Of a DNA stretch of 64,000 nucleotides, positions 41,193-51,702 are shown piece after piece (positions within the stretch are counted from its first letter, which is position 1; each line of letters opens with the position of its first letter). Made by a program: the position numbers and the translations under genes. This DNA comes from Daldinia sp. FL1419. Its lineage: Eukaryota; Ascomycota; Sordariomycetes; Xylariales; Hypoxylaceae. Location: the NCBI GenBank assembly GCA_025201765.1, contig MU623396.1, positions 62,001 through 126,000 on the forward strand, given 5' to 3'. The notes below the pieces were generated by a model. That model searched no databases. It was not told where the DNA came from and saw nothing but the letters and a program-made list of their open reading frames with translations.

Positions 41193-43572
41193 AAATTGTG
41201 CGTGATCTCAAGATTAATTTCCATGACGGCCTAAAGACCTGGTAGCAATTAATCACCAAGAGCTTTATATTAGTTACAAATATATCGTAACATTCCCAAG
41301 TATGTATCAAAAGATTTTGATGGAAACTAATATTTAGCTACCGAGAGGAAATACCTAAAGTAAAAGAGGGAGTATGCAGATTCTTAAGACATCCCTCTTC
41401 AAGCTTGTGAATGCTCCTATGAGTGTCGTGCGAACTGTGATGTAACCAGCTCAACGTATAGTAGTATATAGTCCCATTGTTAGACCGTTACCAATCAGGG
41501 GGTCCGAATCTTAATCCATCTCCCCCTGCTTCAATTAAACGCTCTTTCCAATGAGCCCCATACTCTGACTCCTAGATACGGGAAATATCAGCCATGGCTT
41601 TGCTGCTTACATCTGTCCATTTCTCCTCTCGGGTCGTCTCTACGCGGTCCGAGAGTTGTACAATATCAAAACGATGACCCGCCCATACCCCTTTTGTGAT
41701 CTTGGCTTGGGTCTCCCAGCTGATGTTTAGTTCGTCCATGTTCATACTTGATGATCAACATATACGAGATATAATAACATTAGGAAAGCCTATGACCCGA
41801 ATCACTGGTCCTTTTATAAACTCTGACTTCAAGGCGATGGCCTCGAGCGGACGAATTCTTTGGTTGTCAGGTTACGTAGAATCCAAGGCTGATTTTGCGG
41901 ATAGAAATAATGATCTTCAAAATTTTTAAAGTCATCATACACGGAACTACCAATTCCATTTGGTATACAATCCATGACGCGTAGTCCGGTGGTGCGCTCC
42001 CCTCATGGGCCTTCAGGGGTTGGTATATAACCCTTAGGTAGCCGACAGACACCAAACAATCCCAAATACCCGTCCTTACCAATCTCTAAATTCTTAGACG
42101 TTAACATGGATTCATTTAAGGAACTAATCTCATCGTCGGAAAGCAGCCCAGGTGGATAATCTCCGTATTGGCCCATTCTCCCACATAGACCACGCTCTTG
42201 CCTGCCCATCGACCAAAGCATGCGGCCCATTTGTTGTGCAAGACTGGAAGTGCTAAGCGCCGGAGATACGTATTTGTGCTTCCGAATCGAATAAAATCTT
42301 GAACATCGAGTAGTGCAAATATTTGGAGTTGACTTCACTGGGCAAACGTAGAATTCTTGCGGACTCTTTCTTGTTAGTAGGCTGGAGGACATAAACAGGA
42401 GAAGAGAACTTTCGTTGGTAGGACTTGAGTGACCTGGCAAAGAGACGGACGAAATTTCCGATGTATTTCAGGTCAAACAGCACTTTCCGATATTTCTATA
42501 GTACAAGTACATGTAGCTATGGTATATATTCCCATTGGACTTACGTTATTTTCTTTTAACGTAATTACCTAATGCATTAATAGCGCATCTAGTAGAACCC
42601 TTTGCTCTTCGCTCCCATAGCACATAAGATGGAAGGAGGTAGGTACGACCTAAGGTTGCAATCCATTTCAACATGTACTACTAGACTGGACGTAGGTAGG
42701 TATGTAGTATTCGATAGTATCAATAATGTACTATCCTGTTTACTGGTATATTCAACTTTCTCTATTCGTACCTTCCAGTTCTACGAAAATAGGAATAGGG
42801 GTTACAGATAACCATCACCTTGAAGCACGTGCCTTACGTAGCAATGCACGGACCATATCACACACACACCACACACACACACACACAACAATTCTTGACA
42901 ATTCTCAATTTTCTCACAATAACATCCATTGTAATTTCATACCAACTGTCACTCAAAACTTCATATGGAATAGTTTCCAACTCCATTCACATGTCTGGCA
43001 TTAAGAGGATGCAAATGACAATTATTGGTATCGAAACAAGATCTCATGCGGCACATTGCACTCTACATACTAAGAGAAACGAGCTAATCTGCCACTTGGG
43101 TGTTCTGTAGCGCGATAATTCTATGGCTAACCTAGTCCATCAATTTACTAATTTACTAAATTTGAAAAGAATACAATGCGCCGAGCTATCCTTCTCCAAC
43201 CACTACATCCAATGGTTAGAGTTAAGCTCAACACCGCCTGCCAGATGCCTAGGTAGGATATGCATCAAGCAATGGTCCGTTGCCATCTAAAATATGCATG
43301 TTCGAGCGACCACGAAGCCATATTACAAGTCTACTGCTACATCTCTTGCAACGAAGAAAACGAGAATCATATCGGTCGTATCGAGTATTATGAAGAAGCC
43401 TCCCTCCATACGGTGCAAAGGTGCCATGTCGTGCTGTTTATCCCGAGCTGGGGATGGGTGAAATGCAAAGGGGCGCGAATAAGACAAAAAATCATGCTAA
43501 GAGAAAAGAACGGGCGCGGTTTAAGAAAACGTGAAATCGGCCGCGTGATTTATATGCGAGCTGAGACATTCC
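41193..43572. other. 2.4-kb spacer with (CA)n microsatellite and possible coding relic
   Basis: Nothing here can be called a gene. On the minus strand, two overlapping frames (42253-42483 and 42003-42440) look somewhat protein-like (for example PPGLLSDDEISSLNESMLTSKNLE) but match no family I know and have no splice model. A (CA)n tract lies at 42859-42887. The region right of 43190 precedes the 3' end of the next gene. Confidence 0.4.
42859..42887. repeat. (CA)n dinucleotide microsatellite
   Basis: About 14 CA units with one CC interruption near 42869. It is likely to vary in length between strains. Confidence 0.85.
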
Positions 43573-44240
43573 TTATACAAGTTCGAAGCCGTCGTCTTCA
43601 ATGATGTCAGGTTCTTGCGCTGCTAACCCGTGATTTCCTCGGCGGAGATTCTGTCGGGCCTTTCGACCTTTGAGGGCATCCCCGTTATAATCGAGGATTT
43701 CGTACTCCTTCTCCACAAACTTCTCTGTTTCCTTCGGGTTGGTCTTCATAAACACGTCCAGTGTGAGTGGCTTACCCGGACTTTCAGCCCTGTCGAAGCT
43801 ATAGAGGACGTTATCCGAAAAGCTAGAATTCCGCCGGACTTGGGACGACGGTAGAAGGTTGAAGAGTGATTGGGAAACGTTGGATGGATCGTGTAGCTCT
43901 TCCAATGCGTCTTTCTTGGCACGCGTGTAGCCCAGCCGGAGCCCGGATTGGTCCTTTTTATGTGGTTTAACGATATTCTGGTTTGCTAGGCGATGCGAAT
44001 GGCTAATTTGTTAACGTTGAATTCTAGGACACGATACGCGATTACAGCTTACCTAAAGTTTCCTTGAGGCCGAACTTTCTCACGTTGACTTTCGCTTCCA
44101 GCGACGAGTTCATCCCGTCCCAAATCATAGTAACATCCAGCCGCGGGTCGAGTTCCTCGCGACCATTTTTCTACACGGTCTTTGAATCGCTTCGAGTCTT
44201 GGGCAAAGCTTCGGAGGTCTCGAGCTTGGTCAGAAGCCAT
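43573..44240 (-). CDS. Uncharacterised fungal protein (205 aa)
   Basis: Two exons, 44053-44240 and 43573-44002, joined by a 50-nt intron (donor GTAAGC at 44052, acceptor AATTAG at 44003), give 205 residues. Exon 1 encodes MASDQARDLRSFAQDSKRF; exon 2 continues HRLANQNIVKPHKKDQSGLR, EELHDPSNVSQSLFNLLPSS and ends IIEDDGFELV. A nearer acceptor (CGCCTAG) would introduce an early stop, so the one given is preferred. The protein is hydrophilic, charged, with no signal peptide, membrane segment or domain I recognise. The consistent splice solution and the lack of internal stops across both exons support a real gene. Function unknown. Confidence 0.7.
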
Positions 44241-47200
44241 GGTCGGTCGAGCGGATATAATAGTTAACGGCAAATGGTATATTACTACGTTGATGACAGT
44301 GGAATATAGGTTACTGTCTTAAGGTGGTTCGACGGTGACGAAACGTCTCAAGGGAAGCCCGATATTATATATTAAAAAAGAGGATGATGCGGAAAGAAGG
44401 TTCTTGATGAACAATGAATGTATTGGATCGTGGAAGAATGGTTTTCTGTAGGCTCAAGAACAAAATGGAAGTGTCCTCTGGGCAACAAGAGGTTTGGGGA
44501 GATGATTGAGTCACGACGGACGGATGACGATTAGGTAAGATGGTGGTAGGTCTTGTGTTTCTTGTTGGTTTCGCTGTTTGCGAGCTGAGAGATGGCTTTG
44601 TCTCTGTATGACGGCACAGTGGTGAAAGAAGCACGAGGAGTTGGAAGGTAAGCAGGTGGGTTTCTGTTCAAGTGACGGGAAAGCGTGGCTGAATCGTTCC
44701 TGGCGGTATCGGGTATTAGGTATAAAGTATAAGGAGCATAAGAGGTATCAGAGGCGGGAAAGGCTTGAGCAAGACAAAGACCGGGTGACTCAGATAGGAT
44801 AAGGGGGCCACTGCCAAAGGGGTACACCGCGATAATGATGCGATGCTCAGTTGCGATTGCGGGTTAGCCGTTATCGTTATCGATACCAACAGAGTGTCCA
44901 GTACCAGATGTACCGGGCGCTTCGCCTTGATGGGGACGATGACGCAGCAGCGTGGAGCGAAGTACTTATGCCGAGTGCCGATAAGAAAGCAACGGGTCTT
45001 GCCGACGCGATATCAATGCAGCAAATGCGCTTTATATAATATCGAACTCTGAGTTTCTAGAGGGTTGAGAGATTCACGAAGAGCAAGAAAAGAGAAAAGG
45101 CAATAATCGATTGACGGAGAGGGAATTATGAGGTTTAATAAGGAGGATACTTCATATCCCGAAGGTACCTTGTTACCCGTCTCCTTATCGTGGTATTAGT
45201 TGGAATTAGCGCGTGGTAAGTAATTTATACAGGAGTACATTAGAAAACAGATTATTACTACGTCTATTTTGATTATTGTCCTTGCTATCGCCTGTGCCCT
45301 TTTTGTTTTTGTTGGCTACCTTGAAGATAATGGGTAGTTGAGGGCGGGAGCCTTACTCATTATTCCAAGTCTCTTTCATGTGTTCGACCTGCGCGTGTGA
45401 CGATGACGGGGATGGATTAGAGTTACGTACATGTATAGGTACCTATTGTACCTACCTCCTGAGCAGGCATCGTACCTAGGTACCTGTTCCTAATCCTCCG
45501 ATCGCGTATCAGTGATTTTTCTAGATAGGTACCTCCTATTATTAGAGCGGACTGGTGACCTGATGGAAGTACTCGTCGTTCGTATCTTGTATTAGAAGTT
45601 GACATGTTCCAAGAGGTTCTCCCAGTTCCTAATGTTGCCGGGCTGTTACTAGGCAGCGGTACCTACAGTAGCTCATACAAAGCTCGGCCTTGCTTTACAT
45701 TCAGCTCGTGCTCTCAGCTCTGCTATGTCATTTGTTCATAGGCATTGTCCTTTGTACTACCACGTCCAAACAACGGTTGTTCCAGTCCATAGACTCGAAG
45801 CGTATCACATTCCCTAGTCCAAGTAAATGCAGCCCACGCACCTCGCTTCTCGTTACTGACAGAATAGGATGGTTCTCGACTATGTGCGCAACTGCAAATC
45901 CGACATAGGCCTTTTATTATTATTATCCCGTTCTTCGGATGCATGGACATTTCGTTGCCTGCGAGACAATCTGCCTTATCATGCAGAATGCAGAGTTGTC
46001 TTGCTCCTTACCTCGATAACCTACTCCGCGCTTTGAGAGATCGGCAAGTAGAGGCGCGTTTGCGTAAGTAGTGTACATAGTAAGTATGGCCTGGCGCGTC
46101 CTCCACAATGCCCTGACCTGCATGGCTTTGCGATAAGACGACATGGGCAAATCAGAAAGCCCATGTGCCTGTCTCTGCGGGTGATAAGGGATAAGGGGGA
46201 CATTATTAACCTAAGTAGAAAGTCTAACTACCTAGTTAGTTAGGTACCTGTTAACTATGAGAAGTGAACTTCGGCTTCCATTGCTCTGATGCGCGTATAT
46301 ATGTAGCTCGGTATGTCCGTTTTCAGACGACGTCGCAGCACTTCTGTGTCACGAATTTACAAATGAGACACCCATTTCGATATTTGTCGTCTGATTTCTT
46401 ATTCGGGTTTCGTCCGGTATTGACGAGTTAGTTCGCTTGTTGGTGTAATTGAACATCCCGACAGCTCCCTGTGACCATCCATGGATTGCTACATATACCT
46501 AAAATGTACCCCGCTTAAACGCTTTCGTCGAATAGACGGGATAATTGTAGACACTAGGGGTTCATAATGAAGACGGTATAATTGGCAACCAAGAATAGGA
46601 AATATCTACCAAGTAACAGTATCTACCTTCTGTACCTGGGTACCTCATCAAGGTTATATTGAAGGTGCGAAGTAGAAGTGCGGATTCTGGTTCGGGGCAA
46701 CGCGGCCGTTCGGAGAGCTGCCGCTGAAGCCGATAAGGTAGGCTTGGCGGGGTGCAGAGATAGCGCTGTTGTTAGTTCCATCGATAACTAGCGCTCAGCA
46801 ATACCTAAGCCCCTGGGGGTACTTATTGAAGGTACTGTAGAGATTCTACATAGTATCCTTCAAATCAGATTGTCTAATTATAATGACCTCGAATGGGACA
46901 TCCCTTTAGGTATTCAAAGCTTCTACGTATTACTAGATCAAGATGATATAATCTAAACTAGCCGAGTCTCGTGGACTAGGTGTGTTGACCTCATCGTCAG
47001 GGTCCTGCTCATTCAATTAAGCGTCATATGACCGATATTGTGATTGAGCTAACCGGGCCAAATTCGTATGTAGGCACGGCTAAACTCGGCCGCGCTATGT
47101 ACTGAAGCCCAGTGACACTACTAAATAGTATTGTACGGATACTTGATTACAGCAGAGGGGAGTATGGGGGAGTAAAGGATGGAATCTACCCCTCGTCGTC

Positions 47201-49139
47201 GTCGAATGGGGGATCGTGAGTCGCACAGCGCCACCTCAACTGCGTCATTCTCAGCAGAAACTTGAACGATCTCTGTTTTGGTTTGGTTTGTTTATCTTTT
47301 ATTACCAGTTAGTACATCGTCAGCGAACTACGAAATAGGAGCGTCATAATTGACAATATCTCTGTTTTAACCCCCCCCTCACTACCTCCTAGGTACATAC
47401 GAAGTCCCTGAAGGATGCTAATCATGACGCTGTCGCTTAGGCATCACCTCTCGACTATTAGCCTAATAAACCAGGGACCAGGGTCCTCCTAGGATTACTA
47501 AATAAGGTGATAGCAGTTGAAGGTTCCCGCGTGAGCACATGGGATAAATATTAAGTTTATAATGGCTATAAAATAATTCTAAGCTACCAGCTAAATACCT
47601 GCTTGCTTATAAGTTATACTTCTCCCTTATTCATTTAGGGAGGGTCGAAATGAGAGACAACCCCATCCTCTAGGGATAATTGTGTAAAGCATCGTCTCTG
47701 GAAACCGTTAATCTTTCTTGGTCTCGAAGTCGTCCTCTTTGTCTACTTGGCTGCTTGAACCTTTATCGGTAGCATTCATGCCGCATGCAGCACTATTACC
47801 TCTCATTCGAGCTTATTCTCTAGTGTATTTGGGGATCGCTTTTTGACTCTGTTCTGGAGTTTGTGTGTACCTAATAATAATATCACAATCGCCTCTTTTA
47901 CGTTACTTCTATGAGCTCTTGGTTATGTAAAATCATCGAGCCCTGTCCATGACCCAATAGCTTATTTATGTGAGAGTAATATTTCGTAGTCGGATGTACG
48001 TCAGGCCTGGAAAAACTTCGTTATTGCTGTATATTTATATCCGTCAATAGGAAATTCACATGACGATGGAACGGCTTTCTAGGTATGTAGCCTCTAGGGC
48101 CGACGTTAACATCTTCGAAATATTAAAAAAAAAAAAAAAAATGATTACTTTGGGGGTATATCTTAACCTGTGAGCTTCTCATCAGAAACCCGAATTACTG
48201 AACATCCGCCATTATAGACACAGTTACGGTATCACAATCTTCATTTATTTATTAGACTAATAAGTTGCCTAATTAGAAACAGAGATAGTCTAAAGTCCAA
48301 TGCACAATCACTCAATAATAATATTTTAGGAACATAAAACCTGTTCGTATTGATGTTAATAAAAACTGATTACATTTATTTAAACTGGTCCTCGGGTTTA
48401 TCGATATAACGTGAAATAGTAGAGCCTTCCTAATATATCTATTGACCTTCAGTTTTCAAATACTAAACGTAATTTAATTTGCTCAGGATACAGAGATATA
48501 TTACATAGGTCAGAACCAAAAGCTTTAATTCACATATATATCTCCTATGCACTTTGTAGATTTGGAACCTTCCTGTTACTATCTAGTACGACGAAGCCTT
48601 TATCAATATGGCGTACTAAAATCAACCATTTCAACGTATATTGTTTATACGCAGTCCGAGCAATGGAACACTTACTAGTTGGAGAACTATATTGAAGAAT
48701 AATGAATTTGCATTAAGTTGGGATCACTACCTGTCCTCCTTCTCTTACGACAAGTAGGTTCTCGTGATTATGATATCCATCACCAACAAAAAATATCTAT
48801 AACTCAGTGATGAAGTTCTTCCGCCCGAACACGCCATATAGTGGATTATCATTACACGAGCTTTGACGAGATCGACCTCTGCATTAACGCAACGTCTTGG
48901 TGCGGATAGTAACGGTCAACTCTGCTCAACTTGGTAGTTGGCCTTCTCTGCAGCCATTCTTCGTCTCTAAGCCATAGTCTTCAAAGTACGTAACATCATC
49001 CCATATACCAGGTATTATAGATATCCGTAAATCTTATCAGAAAACCTTTGTGGGGTAGACTTCGTATTGGGAAGCGTTGTCGTATAGTAGACGATCGTGG
49101 CTTAGTGGCTATCCTCACTTGCCGCGACCAAGGTTGAAT
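44241..49139. other. 4.9-kb gene-free stretch
   Basis: The longest gap in the window. I found no supportable coding gene, tRNA or rRNA. Short frames (44365-44634, 44531-44827, 44843-45052, 45690-45908, 46021-46203 and others) lack domains, splice continuity and codon character. Scattered TAGGTACCTA motifs occur (a perfect GTACCTAGGTAC at 45472-45483), as does a 17-A run at 48125-48141. The right half is AT-rich (about 47.5-48.8 kb). It may be degraded transposon sequence or contain non-coding transcripts; neither can be shown here. Confidence 0.5.
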
Positions 49140-50282
49140 ATGCGTTTTCTAAGCCTTGCTCTGGCCCTCTCTGGGGCAGCTGCGGCTCTGAGCCGTAGGG
49201 CTGACAATAGCACGAATGGTGTTCCGGTTGCAAAAGGTTTCATTATCGAATATGCACCTGTGGGTTATACTACTAGAATCATGATACTGCATATGCGCAG
49301 TTCTGCAGGACTGGCTGTGATTCAAGGGTCAAACGGATAGACGAGATGGGCTTGCTTCCGCCGAAGGCATCGAAACCATCAAATCTTTCGACAGTCTTAT
49401 ATTCTCCGGCGCCAGCATTGAAACCGACTCTTACAGCATAGATAAGCTCGGGGGGATGCCTGGCATGCTGCTCGTGTGGCCAAATGAGAAGGTCTATCTG
49501 AATCCAGCTGAGCCAAAAATCTTCAACAGTCTTCCAGCCAACCTTAACTATACCACCCATAACGTCACCGGCGTTAGTAAGCTTCACAAGGCTTGAAAGG
49601 CGAGTTGCAGTCTGTCTATTATCCAGGGTGCCCCTTTTCAAAGTCTGGGGTCTACAATGAGGATATCAAAGTAAAACCCTAGTATGTCATGTTAGGAGGT
49701 AGTTATTACGGATCTGATCATACTCTTCTAACTAACAGCAGCTATACCTTCAACGTCAGTCGCTTCTCTCAAGACTTCCCAAAGATTTATACACAAGTGA
49801 TCTGGGGCAGCAAGCAGGTTCGCTGGGACGTACGTTACTGCCCTTCTTGTCATAACGTCGTCCCAGTACTAACTACGTGCTAGGTATACGAGGCCGGCTG
49901 GAACGAGAGTCAATGGACCTATCCACCGCTCGAAGGCGATAATTGCTACATTGGCCCTGCCGCGTCATGGAACGGCGAGGGTGGCACCTTTGATGACCGG
50001 TATTATGATCCCAACGATACCTTTACGTATTCTCGTACCGATACCCTGCACGGAGGGTGGGACCACACTTGGTTTGGAATGCTGGGCAACGACAGCCAGA
50101 TTGTGAATGGCAACTACACGTAAGTGCTCCTAGTGGACAAGACTCATGATGTCGATCTGGTTACTTGTTAACGAGTTTCTAGGTGGCGGTTTGCTACACC
50201 TAGACCATTCGGAGACCCAACTGTTTCCGAAGATTGGGATATCTTCAACACCCCTGAGATCTCCGTTCTGGGACACTATTAA
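49140..50282 (+). pseudogene. Subtilase (S8, minor extracellular protease type) relic lacking the catalytic domain
   Basis: It starts with a good signal peptide (MRFLSLALALSGAAAALSRRAD) and inhibitor-like propeptide (VAKGFIIEYAPVG), stopped by TAG near 49340. Another frame resumes the propeptide (GIETIKSFDSLIFSGASIET to NLNYTTHNVTGVSKLHKA, then TGA), which in intact genes leads into the peptidase domain. Instead the sequence passes through ~100 bases of disrupted frame straight into a C-terminal Fn3-like part (YVMLGGSYYGSDHTLL, WNESQWTYPPLEGDN, WDHTWFGMLGNDSQ, WRFATPRPFGDPTVSED). Two normal introns (about 49829-49883 and 50120-50181) survive in that part. Asp, His and Ser catalytic motifs are all missing. 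A secreted-protease relic, probably recent given the good residual frames. Confidence 0.75.
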
Positions 50283-50746
50283 GCAAGCAGATAGGCAAAT
50301 AGATAGCGTGATCATTCTACCCCAAGAGCCAATGCTATTTATTTGGATCATGCGCGTGTACTCTAAAAATAAGTGAGTCTTGCATCACACAGTCGATTGG
50401 AATTCCCTTTCGTGTTGCTTCTTTTGGCATTCGGTTGCTGTCTGAACATGTCCCCTGGCTTATTCTAGATAGAGTCAATAAATCAAAAGACGCAATTTGC
50501 ATACATGCTAAAACTATCCTTTGTCCTCCATTTCTCATCTATAATCTTGACAAAACATTTGTGATGTATCTTTTTTGAATCTCTACAGTTTAAAAATTGT
50601 GGCGCCGCCAATCACAAAATGCGATTAAGAAGCCTCGAAGACAGCATCACGACAACGCGAGGAACTTGTAAAAACGACAGGTCACATCCGAATCCAAGAT
50701 ATACAACCACCGCGTATATTCATGCCAACTTCAGCCATTCATCATC
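50283..50746. other. Spacer between subtilase relic and small basic ORF
   Basis: 460 bp with no gene seen; the last ~60 bases form a plausible leader for the next reading frame. Confidence 0.4.
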
Positions 50747-51151
50747 ATGCCAAAGGAAGCTGGAACTCTCTATATCGTCCTACGTCTAGACAGTGAATAC
50801 CGGCTAGACTGGAAAGGAGAACTGTCCCCCCTAATTTCCGCGTTCTCAAGCGCTCAAGCAGCTAATAAAGCAGCGAAGGAGCACTGTAAAAAACATGCTT
50901 CTACACTATCCGAATGCAAGGATATCTCACACAAGAAGATAAACAATAAATATCACGGTCGATGCTTCGCGAAAGATCATAGGGATGATTTCCATATCTG
51001 GGTCCTTAAGACGATGCTCAACGGATCCGGGAGTCCCGCGGCAGCTAGAAGGAAGAGGGTCGAGAAGGCAGCCACGGAGAATCAGGAGAATAAGAAGAAA
51101 CCGGCAAGGCCGCGAAAGACTGCCCAAAAGAGCGGTGGCGCGACTAAATGA
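50747..51151 (+). CDS. Small basic protein of unknown function (134 aa)
   Basis: An intron-free frame from ATG 50747 (MPKEAGTLYIVLRLDSEYRL) to a stop at 51151. The first ~85 residues look globular, with aromatic and Cys/His residues (YHGRCFAKDHRDDFHIWVLK). The last 40 are a Lys/Arg/Ala-rich tail (RRKRVEKAA, KKKPARPRK) that could be a nuclear or nucleic-acid-binding tail. I recognise no family. The ATG context CATCATGCC and protein-like composition favour a real gene over chance, but no splicing or homology evidence is available. Confidence 0.5.
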   Translation: MPKEAGTLYIVLRLDSEYRLDWKGELSPLISAFSSAQAANKAAKEHCKKHASTLSECKDISHKKINNKYHGRCFAKDHRDDFHIWVLKTMLNGSGSPAAARRKRVEKAATENQENKKKPARPRKTAQKSGGATK

Positions 51152-51702
51152 TTATTCGAATTTATTATCGCGTCGACGGTAAAATATTTTATACGAATAT
51201 TTAGTGAAATCTGATTACGCTACAGCTTGATTCGAAAATAATTCAATTGTTTAGTTGTTATTAATACTTTCGGCGGCGCTATAAAGGTACCTACCTACCT
51301 ACCTAGGTAGGTAGGTACATATTTTGGCCTCTGAGGTGGTAAATGACCTCGGGATCCAAACTCACCAGCTTCATCCAACAATGGATTTTGCGATTTGGAT
51401 GAAACCATTTCGACTCCTATCCAGACCCAGTAAAAAAATATTATCATGGCGCTTGTATTGGCCTTTTACTCCAAGCAATGGTGTAGGATCTCCTGCGCAC
51501 TCTGCGGCAGTTCTGGCATTCCAACAATGCTAAACCAACTTGGTAGTTATTTCCTAATGCAAATAATTTCCGCATGGGATAAGTTTTGCAGCTCGTCGGT
51601 TCCCAGAACGCCCTCATTAGTTACACCTAACCATGAAGAGTATTTTGTCGCGTCGCTCTCAGATCGTTTGGCTGAATTCCTTATGCCTATTTTTGGTCCG
51701 TG
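51152..51702. other. Convergent spacer with perfect TACC/GGTA palindrome
   Basis: 550 bp between the small basic gene and the QutR-like gene. Contains the 26-bp palindrome at 51292-51317. Plus-strand frames here are shadows of the opposite-strand gene end. Confidence 0.5.
51292..51317. repeat. 26-bp perfect palindrome of TACC/GGTA units
   Basis: Self-complementary about the centre of CCTAGG (between 51304 and 51305), with three TACC steps to the left and three GGTA steps to the right. The longest perfect palindrome I found of the TAGGTA family in the window. Confidence 0.9.

Noticed and set aside
44365..44827. Overlapping minus-strand frames (89 and 98 codons)
   Set aside because: Thr/Ser/Pro-rich with no domain, and in mutually exclusive frames; probably the promoter side of the 205-residue gene.
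49090..49135. tRNA-like words just before the subtilase relic
   Set aside because: No cloverleaf with matching acceptor and T arms can be drawn.
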